Shown here piece by piece: positions 44,634 through 53,910 of a stretch of DNA of 56,263 nucleotides. A program made the translations under genes and the position numbers. Every line of letters starts with the position of its first letter. Position 1 is the stretch's first letter. Source of the stretch: Helicobacteraceae bacterium (GTDB lineage: Bacteria > Campylobacterota > Campylobacteria > Campylobacterales > Helicobacteraceae); assembly GCA_017508245.1 (NCBI GenBank), contig JAFVZI010000008.1, forward strand, positions 1 through 56,263. The letters run 5' to 3'. The notes beneath the pieces were generated by a model. The model was not told the origin of the DNA, searched no databases, and worked only from the letters and a program-made list of their open reading frames with translations.

Positions 44634-46493
44634 ATGCCAAAAACAATAGAGCCGGATAAACAGAGCGTGGAAACTTGCCTTAAACAAAAATCCTATACAA
44701 TTGATTTTTATCAAAGAGAGTATGTATGGTCTAAAGAAACAGCAGAAACCCTCTTAGATGATATTTTTTATGCGTTTGAGTTAAGTTATGCTAAATTTAA
44801 AGAAAGTGAAATTAGTGAAAAAACCTTAGAGAAATATAATTGGTATTATCTCAATGTGTATATTACTAATAATATTGAAGGAATAAAATATATTGTAGAT
44901 GGACAGCAAAGACTCTCAACACTCACGCTTATTGCCACAAAACTTTATCACTTACTATCAAAATATAATGAGCTAAAAGAACTTCAAGAGACAATAAAAC
45001 AATGTATTTTTAGTCATAATGGATTTAAAAGTATCTTTAATATAGATAATGACAAAAGATATAATGTGATGGATTGCATATTTCATAACAAACCATATCC
45101 AACAGAATATAAAAATAAAACAGAACAAACTCTCATAGAACGTTATGAAGACATAGCAAAATATCTTGATACTAAATTGAAAGATATAGAATCCAAAAAG
45201 CTACAGATATTTGTCTTGTATTTTCTTAAACGATTGGTGCTTGTGGAATTGGTCATTGACCAAAATGACACACCTATGATCTTTGAGGTCATCAACGATA
45301 GAGGGGAAGCTCTAAAGCCATTTGAGATTCTCAAAGGTAAGCTTATTGGAGCATTAGACAAGAATGACACAGAGATATTTTGTGAAAAATGGGACAATGC
45401 ACTGAATTTGTTATCAAAATGGGAGTGGGTGGACGAATTTTTTGTTGATTTAATAAAGTCAAAATTTGTTTTTAAGAGAAATTCTGACCTTGAAAAAGCA
45501 ATCAATAATAGCTATCATCGATATATTTTTGAGGATAATGAAATAGCTAAAAACTTGGGCTTTAGAAAACAAGATGAGAAACATAAAAGCAACATCAAAG
45601 ATTTTATAGAAAAAGATATTAGCTATTACGCAAAGCTATATGCAACAATTGCGAGCAGTGAAAATGAATTTTTGAAGTATAGCAATGAAAATGGACTTTC
45701 TGGGCAATACCAAATTATCCTTGCAGCTTGTAAAGTAAATGATGAGCAAGAAAGTGAGAAAATACAAATTATTGCCAAAGAATACGACAGATTATGGATG
45801 CTTTTAAATCTCAATGGAATTTATGATAGCAATGAATTTCAAGAGATTTCCTATAGTCTTAATTATAAACTAAAAGAAGCTACACTAGAGGACTATCCGA
45901 GTATTTTTGATAACTTGCTGAAAGAAACTTTTAAAGTTAAACGAGGTTTAGAAAAAATAGATTCTCTCTTAGAATACCCTAGCTTCTTAGAAAGAAATTA
46001 TAGCAATATGAATGTGCGGATTTTACGTTATTTGTTTGCACGAGTTGAAAAATACTTGTGTGATAATATCAATCAAAAAGCCCAGCACGATGTCTTATAT
46101 ATCACAACAAAAACAGGAGATAAAACAGGGTATCATATCGAGCATATCTTATCACACAATGCAACAAATATAAGCTATTTTGAGAGTGAAGAGGAATTTG
46201 AGAGAGAGCGTAATAAATTAGGTGGTTTGCTGATCTTAAAAGATAAGGTTAATATTTCATCGAATAATGAAGAATATCGTAACAAACTTAAAACATATAG
46301 CAATGGCCTTGTATGGGGGCATACACTTTGTGAGGATTTTTACCATAGAACAAACAAAGATTTTCTCTCGCTCAATGAAAAGATTTTTAGTGATTCATTT
46401 AAGCCCTATAAAATTTTTGATAAAAATGCTCTCAATGAACGCTCTAAATTACTCTATGAAATTGTAAAAATTATTTGGGAAGTAGAGCGATGA
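44634..46493 (+). CDS. DUF262/DUF1524 (GmrSD-like) nuclease, candidate type IV restriction or anti-phage protein
   Basis: 619 residues, single-chain. The N-terminal DUF262 domain has YQREYVWS at 26-33 and the ParB/Srx-like motif VDGQQR at 88-93; FEVINDRGEALKPFEILKGK at 217-236 is the third family block. The C-terminal DUF1524 domain has the HNH-type core HIEHILSHNA at 501-510, then LGGLLILKDKVNISSNNEEY, the conserved N-S-N segment. All residues expected for an active enzyme are visible. Relatives cut glucosylated or otherwise modified phage DNA, dependent on NTP. AAGGAG precedes the ATG. It stands beside an unknown gene and a broken methyltransferase, a typical defence setting. Confidence 0.88.
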   Translation: MPKTIEPDKQSVETCLKQKSYTIDFYQREYVWSKETAETLLDDIFYAFELSYAKFKESEISEKTLEKYNWYYLNVYITNNIEGIKYIVDGQQRLSTLTLIATKLYHLLSKYNELKELQETIKQCIFSHNGFKSIFNIDNDKRYNVMDCIFHNKPYPTEYKNKTEQTLIERYEDIAKYLDTKLKDIESKKLQIFVLYFLKRLVLVELVIDQNDTPMIFEVINDRGEALKPFEILKGKLIGALDKNDTEIFCEKWDNALNLLSKWEWVDEFFVDLIKSKFVFKRNSDLEKAINNSYHRYIFEDNEIAKNLGFRKQDEKHKSNIKDFIEKDISYYAKLYATIASSENEFLKYSNENGLSGQYQIILAACKVNDEQESEKIQIIAKEYDRLWMLLNLNGIYDSNEFQEISYSLNYKLKEATLEDYPSIFDNLLKETFKVKRGLEKIDSLLEYPSFLERNYSNMNVRILRYLFARVEKYLCDNINQKAQHDVLYITTKTGDKTGYHIEHILSHNATNISYFESEEEFERERNKLGGLLILKDKVNISSNNEEYRNKLKTYSNGLVWGHTLCEDFYHRTNKDFLSLNEKIFSDSFKPYKIFDKNALNERSKLLYEIVKIIWEVER

Positions 46494-46526
46494 GAGGGAT
46501 ATTATTTAGTATTATGGTAGGATTAA

Positions 46527-47079
46527 ATGAGCTTAGATTTGGCAGGATTTGAAATACGAGATATGTTGGCGTGGAAATATGAGGGACAGGCAGCATTCTC
46601 TCAAACACACTTTATCAAAAAGGATAAAAACCTCACACAAGAGCAAAAAGAATCTTTAATAAAAGAATTAGAGGACTACAAAACATCAACTAAAGCCACA
46701 AATCGAACCTATAGTAATGGCACAAAAGCCAAAAGAGGGAACATTTGTGCAAAATTGGCAAGAGTATAAACTAGGGCTTATCAATACAAAAGAGAGTTGA
46801 GATGGGAGATTTTTTAGCAATGTAATGGAGATGGGCAAACACACAAGAAAAAATGAAAATAATATAAAAATAGAGCATTTAACGCCCAAACCTGTAGTCT
46901 CATCTCTCATCTCATCAAGCTTTTTACGCAAGAGGGGCAAATTGTGCTAGACCCATTTATGGGAAGTGGCTCTCACGCACTTGCTACATTGAATAATCAT
47001 CACTTTTTTATAGGCTATGAGATTGAGAAAAAAATATTTTGAAATAGCCAAAGAGCGTATAGAAAAAGAGGTCGTATGA
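46527..47079 (+). pseudogene. DNA methyltransferase relic, 5'-truncated and frameshifted
   Basis: Pieces in successive frames read GFEIRDMLAWKYEGQAAFSQ, then IEPIVMAQKPKEGTFVQNWQ, GKHTRKNENNIKIEHLTPKP, and finally LFTQEGQIVLDPFMGSGSHA with YFEIAKERIEKEVV. DPFMGSGS (46950-46973) is the SAM-binding FxGxG motif of amino-methyltransferases. The order, with this motif at the C-terminal end, fits the beta class (N6A or N4C). At least three frame changes and an in-frame TGA at 46798-46800, where a Trp would fit, disable it. The N-terminal part with the DPPY-type motif is missing. Confidence 0.8.
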
Positions 47080-47082
47080 CAT

Positions 47083-47180
47083 ACTCCCAACGCATAAATG
47101 CGGAGTTTCCAGTATCAACAAATCTAGCCTACTTTTGTAGGTCTTACAAATTCTCCACTAAGAGTTGATACCTCAACTCT
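47083..47180 (+). other. three consecutive small hairpins
   Basis: ACTC...CGCAT-AA-ATGCG-GAGT at 47083-47106; CCTAC-TTTT-GTAGG at 47128-47141; AGAGTTGA-TACC-TCAACTCT at 47161-47180, the last two perfect. Three stem-loops within 100 bp directly behind the methyltransferase relic resemble the end of an IS200/IS605-type element, which carries hairpins at its tips, but no transposase or tnpB is present here. Confidence 0.35.
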
Positions 47181-47239
47181 GCAATACAGGATTCTAAGAT
47201 GCAGAATCTTAAGATGAGCAAGAAGAAGATTCTAAAAAA

Positions 47240-47665
47240 ACCTTTACCTTACACGGCATTATGAAAAATACCTTAAAGATTATGGGGAGGGGTAAAGCCT
47301 GTAAAATTAAAAGATTCCAAAGGGAATTACGCCAAAAATGCTTTAGTTTTAGTGTATTTGGCATGAAACCATCCCCATACAAAAGCATAAAAAGTGAAGA
47401 TACACTAAGCCTATAGTGCGGATACTTTTTTTCGTCCAATACAAAAGCAATCTCAAAGGCGGAATTGGCAGAATTTATAAAAGCATTTTACCCTAATATA
47501 AGTGGTGTGCAACAAGCGAAACATTTAAGTAAGCAGGGCAGATTCTATATCATTTCAGGTACGATGGGTGATATGAAGCAAAAGATTTCAGTGGGATATT
47601 ATCAGCTTATTGCCTTAGAAAAGCCCCATTCTGCATTTAAATCCGATAATAAAAGGCGGAATTAG
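47240..47665 (+). pseudogene. decayed gene, possibly a restriction endonuclease remnant
   Basis: Protein-like stretches in shifting frames: RHYEKYLKDYGEG (from 47254), then VKPVKLKDSKGNYAKNALV, and from 47465 an open frame AEFIKAFYPNISGVQQAKHL ... GYYQLIALEKP. The last part, with GVQQAKHL, FYIISGTMGD and YYQLIALEKP, is the kind of C-terminal region I associate with type II restriction enzymes, and it sits behind a methyltransferase relic. The assignment is inference from pattern and position only. Confidence 0.4.
47455..47491 (+). repeat. 37-bp direct repeat, copy 1
   Basis: Matches 47652-47688 with one mismatch; spacing 197 bp. Begins AAAGGCGGAATT and ends AGCATTTTAC. Encodes KAELAEFIKAFY in one frame. 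Confidence 0.85.
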
Positions 47666-47688
47666 CAGAATTTATAAAAGCATTTTAC
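47652..47688 (+). repeat. 37-bp direct repeat, copy 2
   Basis: Second copy of the 47455-47491 repeat. A third, shorter copy (about 20 bp, one mismatch) follows at 47716-47735. The copies suggest local duplication or template switching within the decaying gene. Confidence 0.85.
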
Positions 47689-48178
47689 AGATTGGATTAA
47701 AGAGAGTATAAAAATAAAGGCGAAATTAGCAGAATCTCAAAAGTTTAGAGCATAGCCTTTAATACAAAGCAAATATAGCTAAAATATTGCAAAGATGAAA
47801 AATCTTGGCAAATTTGATGATAATTTGCTTTTACAAAAATACCATTCTACCTAGATACAACGATACACCAAAAAAGACAAAAATATAAAGAATAAAACTA
47901 TATGAAAAGGAATGCGAGATTATCCAGTGTATTCAAAAAAAAGATTTTTACTTATGTAGATATTAGTGCAGAATTGTTATATAAAACATATATTAGGATT
48001 CATCTCACTAGGTGATTTTATCGAATATGATGAAATGATGAGCAGTAATCTAGGTGAAAATAAATTTATAATATCGATAGCAAATCTATTACAAAATACT
48101 ACGATGCAAAAATAAACTAAAAGGCAAAATAAAACAAAGTGGATTTATAGCAACTTTTATAAATCCAAAATAAGGCAT
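47689..48178. other. 490-bp gap, no intact gene
   Basis: Contains the third short repeat copy at 47716-47735 and one short open frame from a GTG at 47966 to 48115 (49 residues, with LGFISLGDFIEYDEMMSSN) that looks like protein but has no good start, perhaps a relic. GGATTTATA/TATAAATCC at 48141-48166 is a perfect 9-bp hairpin without T-run. Confidence 0.4.
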
Positions 48179-48586
48179 ATGATGGATAAATTAATCACAA
48201 AATTTTTACAAAACAATCAGCTTCTAAGCTTTGGTGTTATCGATGATGATGGGGTATATTCTGCGAGTTGTTATTATGCTTTTGATGAAAAAAATATTAG
48301 TCTGCTTATAAAAAGTGATCCAGAATCTAAGCACATAAAACTAGCAGATAAAAATCCAAAAATAGCAATAACAATAGCAAGAGATTCTAAAAAATTATTA
48401 CTTATAAAAGGCGTGCAAATAAAAGCAAGTTTTGCAAAATCAAATAATGACGAAAAAGAGATATATTATTCCAGATTTCCATTTGCAAAACTTGGGACTG
48501 GAGAAATCTATACTCTTAAGATTCTATGGTTGAAATACACCGATAATAAATTGTTAGTAAGCAACAAAATAATATTTGCAAAATGA
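48179..48586 (+). CDS. PNPOx-like (split-barrel FMN-binding) protein
   Basis: 135 residues. The opening FLQNNQLLSFGVIDDDGVYSAS and the middle KSDPESKHIKLADKNPKIAI fit small proteins of the pyridoxamine-phosphate-oxidase-like/UPF0306 group, which bind flavin. No specific substrate can be named. Two ATGs in tandem (48179 and 48182); AAGG precedes them. It marks the right border of the accessory island. Confidence 0.7.
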   Translation: MMDKLITKFLQNNQLLSFGVIDDDGVYSASCYYAFDEKNISLLIKSDPESKHIKLADKNPKIAITIARDSKKLLLIKGVQIKASFAKSNNDEKEIYYSRFPFAKLGTGEIYTLKILWLKYTDNKLLVSNKIIFAK

Positions 48587-48707
48587 TATTTAGTAGAAGA
48601 TAATTTACAAGTGATTCGAGCAAACCTAAATCATTTTATTATCAAATTCTATTAATTTTTATCAATATTTTGTGCTTTTTATATAGAAAAAAAATAAATA
48701 TTTTAGT

Positions 48708-48713
48708 TATACT
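48708..48713 (+). promoter_or_regulatory. -10 box of the porin gene
   Basis: TATACT after an AT-rich upstream region, 35 nt before the ATG at 48749. A 30-nt leader ending AAGGAGAAGG follows. No clear -35 box. Confidence 0.5.
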
Positions 48714-48748
48714 TTTGAGGCATGACGCAAAAAACACAAGGAGAAGGA

Positions 48749-50050
48749 ATGAAAAAAATTTCATTAATTGCGGCGATTGCACTTGCAAGTTCAAGTCTTG
48801 GTGCTGCATCACTGGAAGAAGCAATAAAGGGTGTTCAAGTAGATGGAAGTGCATTTATTAGACATATCTCAAATACCGGTGCTGATGATGGCGGTAGTGA
48901 CTATATAATGAGACTTGTATTAGACTTATCTACTGGAAATAAAAGTGGTTTTAATTTTGGCGGTGGATTGTTCTACCACTATGGTGGAACACCAACATTT
49001 GGTACTAGATCAGATGGTGCTGTAGATGGCTCTAGAAGTAGTAGATCTGCTGGGATAAGTGGCGGAAATGTATTTGGTGTTAGCACATTATGGGCACAAT
49101 ATGGATGGGAAGCTGCAAATACAACGATTACAGGTGGTAAATTGAAGCTTGCTACTCCTATTTCGTCTGCTACAACTGATAGAGGTGTAGGTGCTCTTGC
49201 AACTAGCAATCCGGTTGATGAAATAACTATAGCACTTGGTTGGTTTGATAGCTGGTCAGCAGATAATCAATACATTGGTGGTATTTGGACTTCTGGGAAC
49301 AATGGTTTAGGTGCGAGTGCGAGTATGGGAAACAATCTAAGTCTAATTGGTGTAAATGGTAATTATGATAATTTTGCATTTAAAGCTTGGTATTTTAATA
49401 TTGGCAATATGGCAAATTCATTATTTGGTGAATTTAATATTGGTAAAGAATATTCATTTACAGCTCAGGTAGCTTATACAGATGTTTATAATAGTGCTAC
49501 ACTTGCATTAGGAGGGGGATTATTAGGAGCTAATTTAGGAACTAATGATGTAGTTGGAAAGGAAATTTCAAGCTCAAGAGGTTTATATACACTTCAAGTA
49601 GCTACAAAACCTACTGATTGGCTTTTGGCTAGAGCTGGTTTTGTAGGAAGCTTTGGAAGTGGATATGGGGTAGCACTAAATAACACAGCTTCGTTTAATA
49701 TAGCTGGTAAATGGTGGTATGATAACTTTGGAAATGGAAGAAATGGTTTCTCATGGAATGGACAAGGTGGTATAGAAAATACACATATAAATCTATGGTA
49801 TTTAGCTGGAAAAGCAAGTGTATCAATAGTCGATATAGGACTTGATATAGCTGGAATAAGCGGTAAAAATCAATTTGCAATAAGCCAAGGTAATAATGGA
49901 CAGAGTGAGAGTGATAAAACTTTCTATGAAATCACACCATCAGTTGATATAAATATCGCTAAAGGTGCTAAATTGTCAGCTTATTATGCAATGGTATTTG
50001 GTCAAGTTGATGCACAAAGATTCTGGGCTCAAGTTTCTTACAAATTCTAA
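48749..50050 (+). CDS. major outer membrane porin (Campylobacter MOMP-like)
   Basis: 433 residues. Signal peptide at 1-19 (MKKISLIAAIALASSSLGA). The mature part is a beta-barrel with alternating strands, Gly/Asn-rich loops and a terminal phenylalanine (FWAQVSYKF), the sorting signal for outer membrane insertion. The VQVDGSAFIRHISN start and GGLFYHYGG resemble Campylobacter PorA/MOMP and Helicobacter relatives rather than the large Hop family. I begin at the ATG at 48749, where AAGGAGAAGG lies just ahead; the upstream in-frame ATG at 48722 would place extra residues before the signal peptide. Confidence 0.88.
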   Translation: MKKISLIAAIALASSSLGAASLEEAIKGVQVDGSAFIRHISNTGADDGGSDYIMRLVLDLSTGNKSGFNFGGGLFYHYGGTPTFGTRSDGAVDGSRSSRSAGISGGNVFGVSTLWAQYGWEAANTTITGGKLKLATPISSATTDRGVGALATSNPVDEITIALGWFDSWSADNQYIGGIWTSGNNGLGASASMGNNLSLIGVNGNYDNFAFKAWYFNIGNMANSLFGEFNIGKEYSFTAQVAYTDVYNSATLALGGGLLGANLGTNDVVGKEISSSRGLYTLQVATKPTDWLLARAGFVGSFGSGYGVALNNTASFNIAGKWWYDNFGNGRNGFSWNGQGGIENTHINLWYLAGKASVSIVDIGLDIAGISGKNQFAISQGNNGQSESDKTFYEITPSVDINIAKGAKLSAYYAMVFGQVDAQRFWAQVSYKF

Positions 50051-50054
50051 AAAT

Positions 50055-50082
50055 AAAGATTGGGTTTTCAAACTCGATCTTT
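50055..50082 (+). terminator. probable terminator after the porin gene
   Basis: AAAGATTGGGTTT (50055-50067) pairs with AAACTCGATCTTT (50070-50082) over 13 bp with two G-U pairs, beginning 5 nt after the stop. The T-run after it is short. Confidence 0.5.
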
Positions 50083-50084
50083 AA

Positions 50085-50175
50085 ATCTTTAAAATACTAC
50101 TTCAATTTATTTGCGATGCTCCGCTTTGATTGCTCACAAAATCTTTGAATCTTTAAAAATGCTACTTCAATTTAT
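50085..50175. repeat. direct repeat at the porin-pglB junction
   Basis: About 26 bp at 50085-50110 recur at 50149-50175 with an extra A and one substitution; both end ACTTCAATTTAT. The second copy includes the last codons of pglB, so the first is probably a duplicated pglB tail. Confidence 0.7.
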
Positions 50176-52333
50176 AGGCTTTTCCACCTTTGCTACTATG
50201 AACCAAGCTAAATAGATTCTTATCGTAGTTTTCATACAAAAATAACTGAACGCTAAGAGAGCTATTTGTCCTCTCATCTATTGCAAAAAACATATTCAAT
50301 TCTTTTGAATAGATTATATGTAGCTTTTTTTTATCATCACTATATTTTGTAGTCGTAGTTTGCAATTCATCACCGACCCTATTGATGATATGAAATTGTT
50401 GCACATTGATAGATTTGCCACTCTTTGTGCTTTTAAATATGCCACTTTTTGGATAAAACTCAAATTCACCATCAAGCAGATAATAATTGTTTTTATCAGC
50501 AATAGAGGTATATTGTGCTAAGGTTTTGCTTTTTTCATCGTGCAATACTTTTCCATTTGAATAATCAATATCGCTAAATTCATCGATTGCAGTTTGTATA
50601 GCAAGTATGCTGTATGGGATATATAAATAAATATTACGATTTATCTTGGGAGCACTAAAGCTAGAATCTCCCAAACTATCCATAAATGATTTTGGATCTT
50701 TTATGGCATGATATTTATGCAAGATTCTATCTAAACTATGATATTTCATTAGCTCTTTATCATCTGTATAAAGTGCCTCTACAATAAGTTTTGACATATT
50801 ATATGATGCCAATTGACTACTCGAAGATAAAATAAAACTAGAGATAAAATGATTTACTCCATCCAAATCTGTGCCTTGGATGATTGCTCTTGTATTAGAA
50901 TAATATGGAATAAGAAATCCATAATCCCACCACGAAATAGTTAAATCATCTCTACTCTTAGAATCTTTTTTTATAGAATCAAGTGCATCTATTTCATTTC
51001 CAAGCACAACAGGTGGCACAAAATAATTTTTTGTATGATAGTAGTTTGGCATTATGGCAAACAAAGCAAAGCAAATAGAGATGATAAATTTTATCCCATT
51101 TAATGCCATTTTATCTTTAAACAAAGCATTTAAAAAATTTAATAAAAAATACAAAAGATAAAAATAACCGATACTAAAAACAGGTGCTCCAAACATAGAG
51201 AATCTAAGCCCCAGCTTTAAACTTAGAAATGATAAAAGCAAAAATGGAAGTAAAATGATACTTTGCTTTACTTTTACAAACATAACAATTATACCAATTA
51301 GCCCTATCACAAATGTGGCATTATCGCCCATCGTCCGCTCAGCTAGATTTGATATTGTAAGCGGAGCTAGCTCCATTACCGTACCAGAAGTACTATGCAA
51401 TGTGATTGCACTTTGTGCTATCATTTTGTCCGTTACATAAGTAGTGAATCTAGAAGTAATCAAATCAAGATTTGATACGATAAATACACCGCAACCAATA
51501 AGTAAAATGAGTATGCTTTTATATTTTATTTTTGATTTTATCTTATCTGTGATGTCTTGAAAAAACAAAACCTTATCACTCATAAAATGCAACAAAATTA
51601 TCAACAAAATAAGCTTGATATAAATATTTATAAATGAAATAGAAATGATTAGAATCCCAAGTGCTTCATATTCTTTTAGTTTCTTTCTATCTTTGATAAG
51701 CAGGTAAAGAAATGCAAAGAAAATACTCGCTGTCAAGATATAGGTTGCACTAACTTTATGCCAAAGCAATGCCAATATAAAAAAAACTGCAGCAAAAACA
51801 ACATCTCTTAGATTGTATTGTTTTAAGATTCTATATAAAAAATATATGCCAAATAGCGGAAAAAATAGCACAAGCATATCTGTATCATAATATCCACCTA
51901 TTGTTCTATTGCTATATCCTATGCTGAGTGGAGTAAGGATTGCAGCAAAAAGAGCAAAATATTTATTTGTCATATCTTTTGCCAAAAGATATACAGGAAT
52001 TGCTACAAGACTAGATAACATAATTGGCAAAAAGAAAAACAAATCATCGATAGAAAACGGTAAAAGATAATAAAATGTGGCACTCAAAATCGATGGCATT
52101 TCTAGCGTTGCTATGGGATAAAATGCATCATTGATATTACCATTTATCAAATCTTTTGTAGCAGTAGCAAAATGATAAGCATCATTCGTAGTCAAAAGCC
52201 TATTTCCATCAAAAAAGTAATAAGCAAATGCACTACTATAATAAACAAACGCTTCTCTTGCATATATTGAGATAAAAATTGCAATAGCTATAAAAAAAAT
52301 ATCAATAGATATAGTTAAAAACTTAGATCTCAT
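50162..52333 (-). CDS. pglB: oligosaccharyltransferase PglB (STT3 family)
   Basis: Transfers a lipid-linked glycan to asparagine in periplasmic sequons. 723 residues, about 13 membrane helices and a C-terminal soluble domain. Key sites by comparison with C. lari PglB: Asp51 (TTNDAYHFA) in the first loop, Asp150 and Asp152 (YYDTDM), TVME at 318-321 matching the TIxE motif, Arg377 (GLRFSMFGAP) and the WWDYG motif at 468-472. All catalytic and metal-binding residues needed are present. AAGGGA lies before the ATG, and the gene follows gpmI by 15 bp, so it is outside any pgl glycan cluster, as in some enterohepatic Helicobacter species. Confidence 0.96.
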   Translation of the reverse strand: MRSKFLTISIDIFFIAIAIFISIYAREAFVYYSSAFAYYFFDGNRLLTTNDAYHFATATKDLINGNINDAFYPIATLEMPSILSATFYYLLPFSIDDLFFFLPIMLSSLVAIPVYLLAKDMTNKYFALFAAILTPLSIGYSNRTIGGYYDTDMLVLFFPLFGIYFLYRILKQYNLRDVVFAAVFFILALLWHKVSATYILTASIFFAFLYLLIKDRKKLKEYEALGILIISISFINIYIKLILLIILLHFMSDKVLFFQDITDKIKSKIKYKSILILLIGCGVFIVSNLDLITSRFTTYVTDKMIAQSAITLHSTSGTVMELAPLTISNLAERTMGDNATFVIGLIGIIVMFVKVKQSIILLPFLLLSFLSLKLGLRFSMFGAPVFSIGYFYLLYFLLNFLNALFKDKMALNGIKFIISICFALFAIMPNYYHTKNYFVPPVVLGNEIDALDSIKKDSKSRDDLTISWWDYGFLIPYYSNTRAIIQGTDLDGVNHFISSFILSSSSQLASYNMSKLIVEALYTDDKELMKYHSLDRILHKYHAIKDPKSFMDSLGDSSFSAPKINRNIYLYIPYSILAIQTAIDEFSDIDYSNGKVLHDEKSKTLAQYTSIADKNNYYLLDGEFEFYPKSGIFKSTKSGKSINVQQFHIINRVGDELQTTTTKYSDDKKKLHIIYSKELNMFFAIDERTNSSLSVQLFLYENYDKNLFSLVHSSKGGKAYKLK

Positions 52334-52348
52334 AAATTCCCTTAAAAT

Positions 52349-53839
52349 TTAAAATAATGGTTTTGACATAGAATCTGGAATCTTAATATCAAGTAGTTTT
52401 AATATACTTGGTGCGATATTGTCCAATTTGCCATCAATAACTTTTTCTACATCTTTATCAAGGACAAAACACCATACATATCCAGCGGTGTGATTCGTAA
52501 GCACATTTCCATTTTCATCTTTCATTTTTTCGCAATTCCCGTGATCGCTTGTAATAATCAAAGAATAATCGCAATCTTTGGCTTTCTTTATAATCCTACC
52601 TAGCTCAAAATCAACAGCCTCAACCGCCTTTATCGCAGCTTCATAATTGCCCGTATGTCCGACCATATCACCATTTGCAAAATTGATAACAATAAAATCT
52701 CTATTTTTATCCATAGATTCTAATACCGCATCACAAACTTCTTTTGCACTCATTTCTGGCTTTAAATCGTAAGTCTTTACTTTTGGTGATGGAATTAAGA
52801 TTCTATCTTCAAAATTATAAGGTTCTTCTTTGCCACCATTGAAGAAAAATGTTACATGTGCGTATTTTTCTGTCTCTGCTATATGGCTTTGGGTAAGATT
52901 ATTTTTGCTTAAAATCTCTGCTAATGTGTCTTGTATCTTTTCTTTTGGAAATAAAATAGGATATGGAAAAGTCGCATCATACTCACACATAGTAAGAATC
53001 TTTACTTTTGGGTTTTTCTTGCGTTTAAATTCACTAAAATCATCAAAACCAAGTGCTTTTATAATCTCTCTTGCCCTATCGCTTCTAAAATTAAAAAATA
53101 TAAATCCATCACCATCATTCATGCCGTTATAGCCATTAAAACTTGCTGGAATAATAAACTCATCTGTGATGTTATTATCATATTGAGATTGTAAATAATC
53201 TAGCGGATTTGATTTTTGATTAGAAGCACATACTATTGTATCATATGCGACTTCTATCCTTTCCCATCTATTATCTCTATCCATTGCATAGAATCTTCCA
53301 TTAATAGTCGCTATTTTTATATTATCAGATTCTATTGCCATTATTTCTTTTATATATTTTGTGGCACTAAATGGAGGCACATCCCTGCCATCTGTGATGA
53401 GGTGAAGATAGATGGTTTTTTCAAAAGATTCTAGAATCTTTGCTAATCCTATCAAATGGCTAATATGTGAATGCACGCCACCATCACTAACCAAACCACA
53501 TAAATGAATCACTTCTAAATCTTTTGTAAAATCAAGCAAAGTTTTATTTTTTGCAAGTGGTGATTTTGGAAGATTATCAAAGTCAAACGACATAGAAATC
53601 TTTACTAAATCTTGATACAAAACCCTTCCAGAACCAATACACATATGCCCTACTTCACTATTACCCATTTGCCCTTCTGGAAGACCAATATCTAATCCAA
53701 AAGTGCTAAGATATGAATATGGCACATTTTTAAATAACCAATCATAATTGGGTTTTTTTGCATTTGCAAAAGCATTCCACAAATCGCTTTTGTTATATCC
53801 TATGCCATCAGTGATAACTAATACAACTTTTTTTTTCAT
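52349..53839 (-). CDS. gpmI: 2,3-bisphosphoglycerate-independent phosphoglycerate mutase
   Basis: 496 residues, alkaline-phosphatase-like fold with two manganese ions. Starts [18 protein letters not shown]; the phosphoserine is Ser61 in [48 protein letters not shown] and [13 protein letters not shown] follow in the expected order, and [11 protein letters not shown] closes the metal site. First gene of a probable gpmI-pglB unit. Confidence 0.97.
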   Translation of the reverse strand: MKKKVVLVITDGIGYNKSDLWNAFANAKKPNYDWLFKNVPYSYLSTFGLDIGLPEGQMGNSEVGHMCIGSGRVLYQDLVKISMSFDFDNLPKSPLAKNKTLLDFTKDLEVIHLCGLVSDGGVHSHISHLIGLAKILESFEKTIYLHLITDGRDVPPFSATKYIKEIMAIESDNIKIATINGRFYAMDRDNRWERIEVAYDTIVCASNQKSNPLDYLQSQYDNNITDEFIIPASFNGYNGMNDGDGFIFFNFRSDRAREIIKALGFDDFSEFKRKKNPKVKILTMCEYDATFPYPILFPKEKIQDTLAEILSKNNLTQSHIAETEKYAHVTFFFNGGKEEPYNFEDRILIPSPKVKTYDLKPEMSAKEVCDAVLESMDKNRDFIVINFANGDMVGHTGNYEAAIKAVEAVDFELGRIIKKAKDCDYSLIITSDHGNCEKMKDENGNVLTNHTAGYVWCFVLDKDVEKVIDGKLDNIAPSILKLLDIKIPDSMSKPLF

Positions 53840-53910
53840 TTTAGAATCCTGTATAAATTAGTATAATTCCGCAAAATATTATCAAAATAATTTAAATTTT
53901 TGGGTTTTTA

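Noticed and set aside
47209-47439. 76-residue minus-strand frame in the decayed island
   Set aside because: The plus strand in this stretch gives more protein-like fragments (HYEKYLKDYGEG, VKLKDSKGNYAKNALV); the minus frame lacks a ribosome-binding site.
47455-47735. CRISPR-like array suggested by three repeat copies
   Set aside because: Only two full copies, uneven spacing (197 and about 64 bp) and a coding-like repeat sequence; no cas genes.
48141-48166. 9-bp hairpin as a terminator
   Set aside because: There is no T-run on either side and no intact gene ends just before it.
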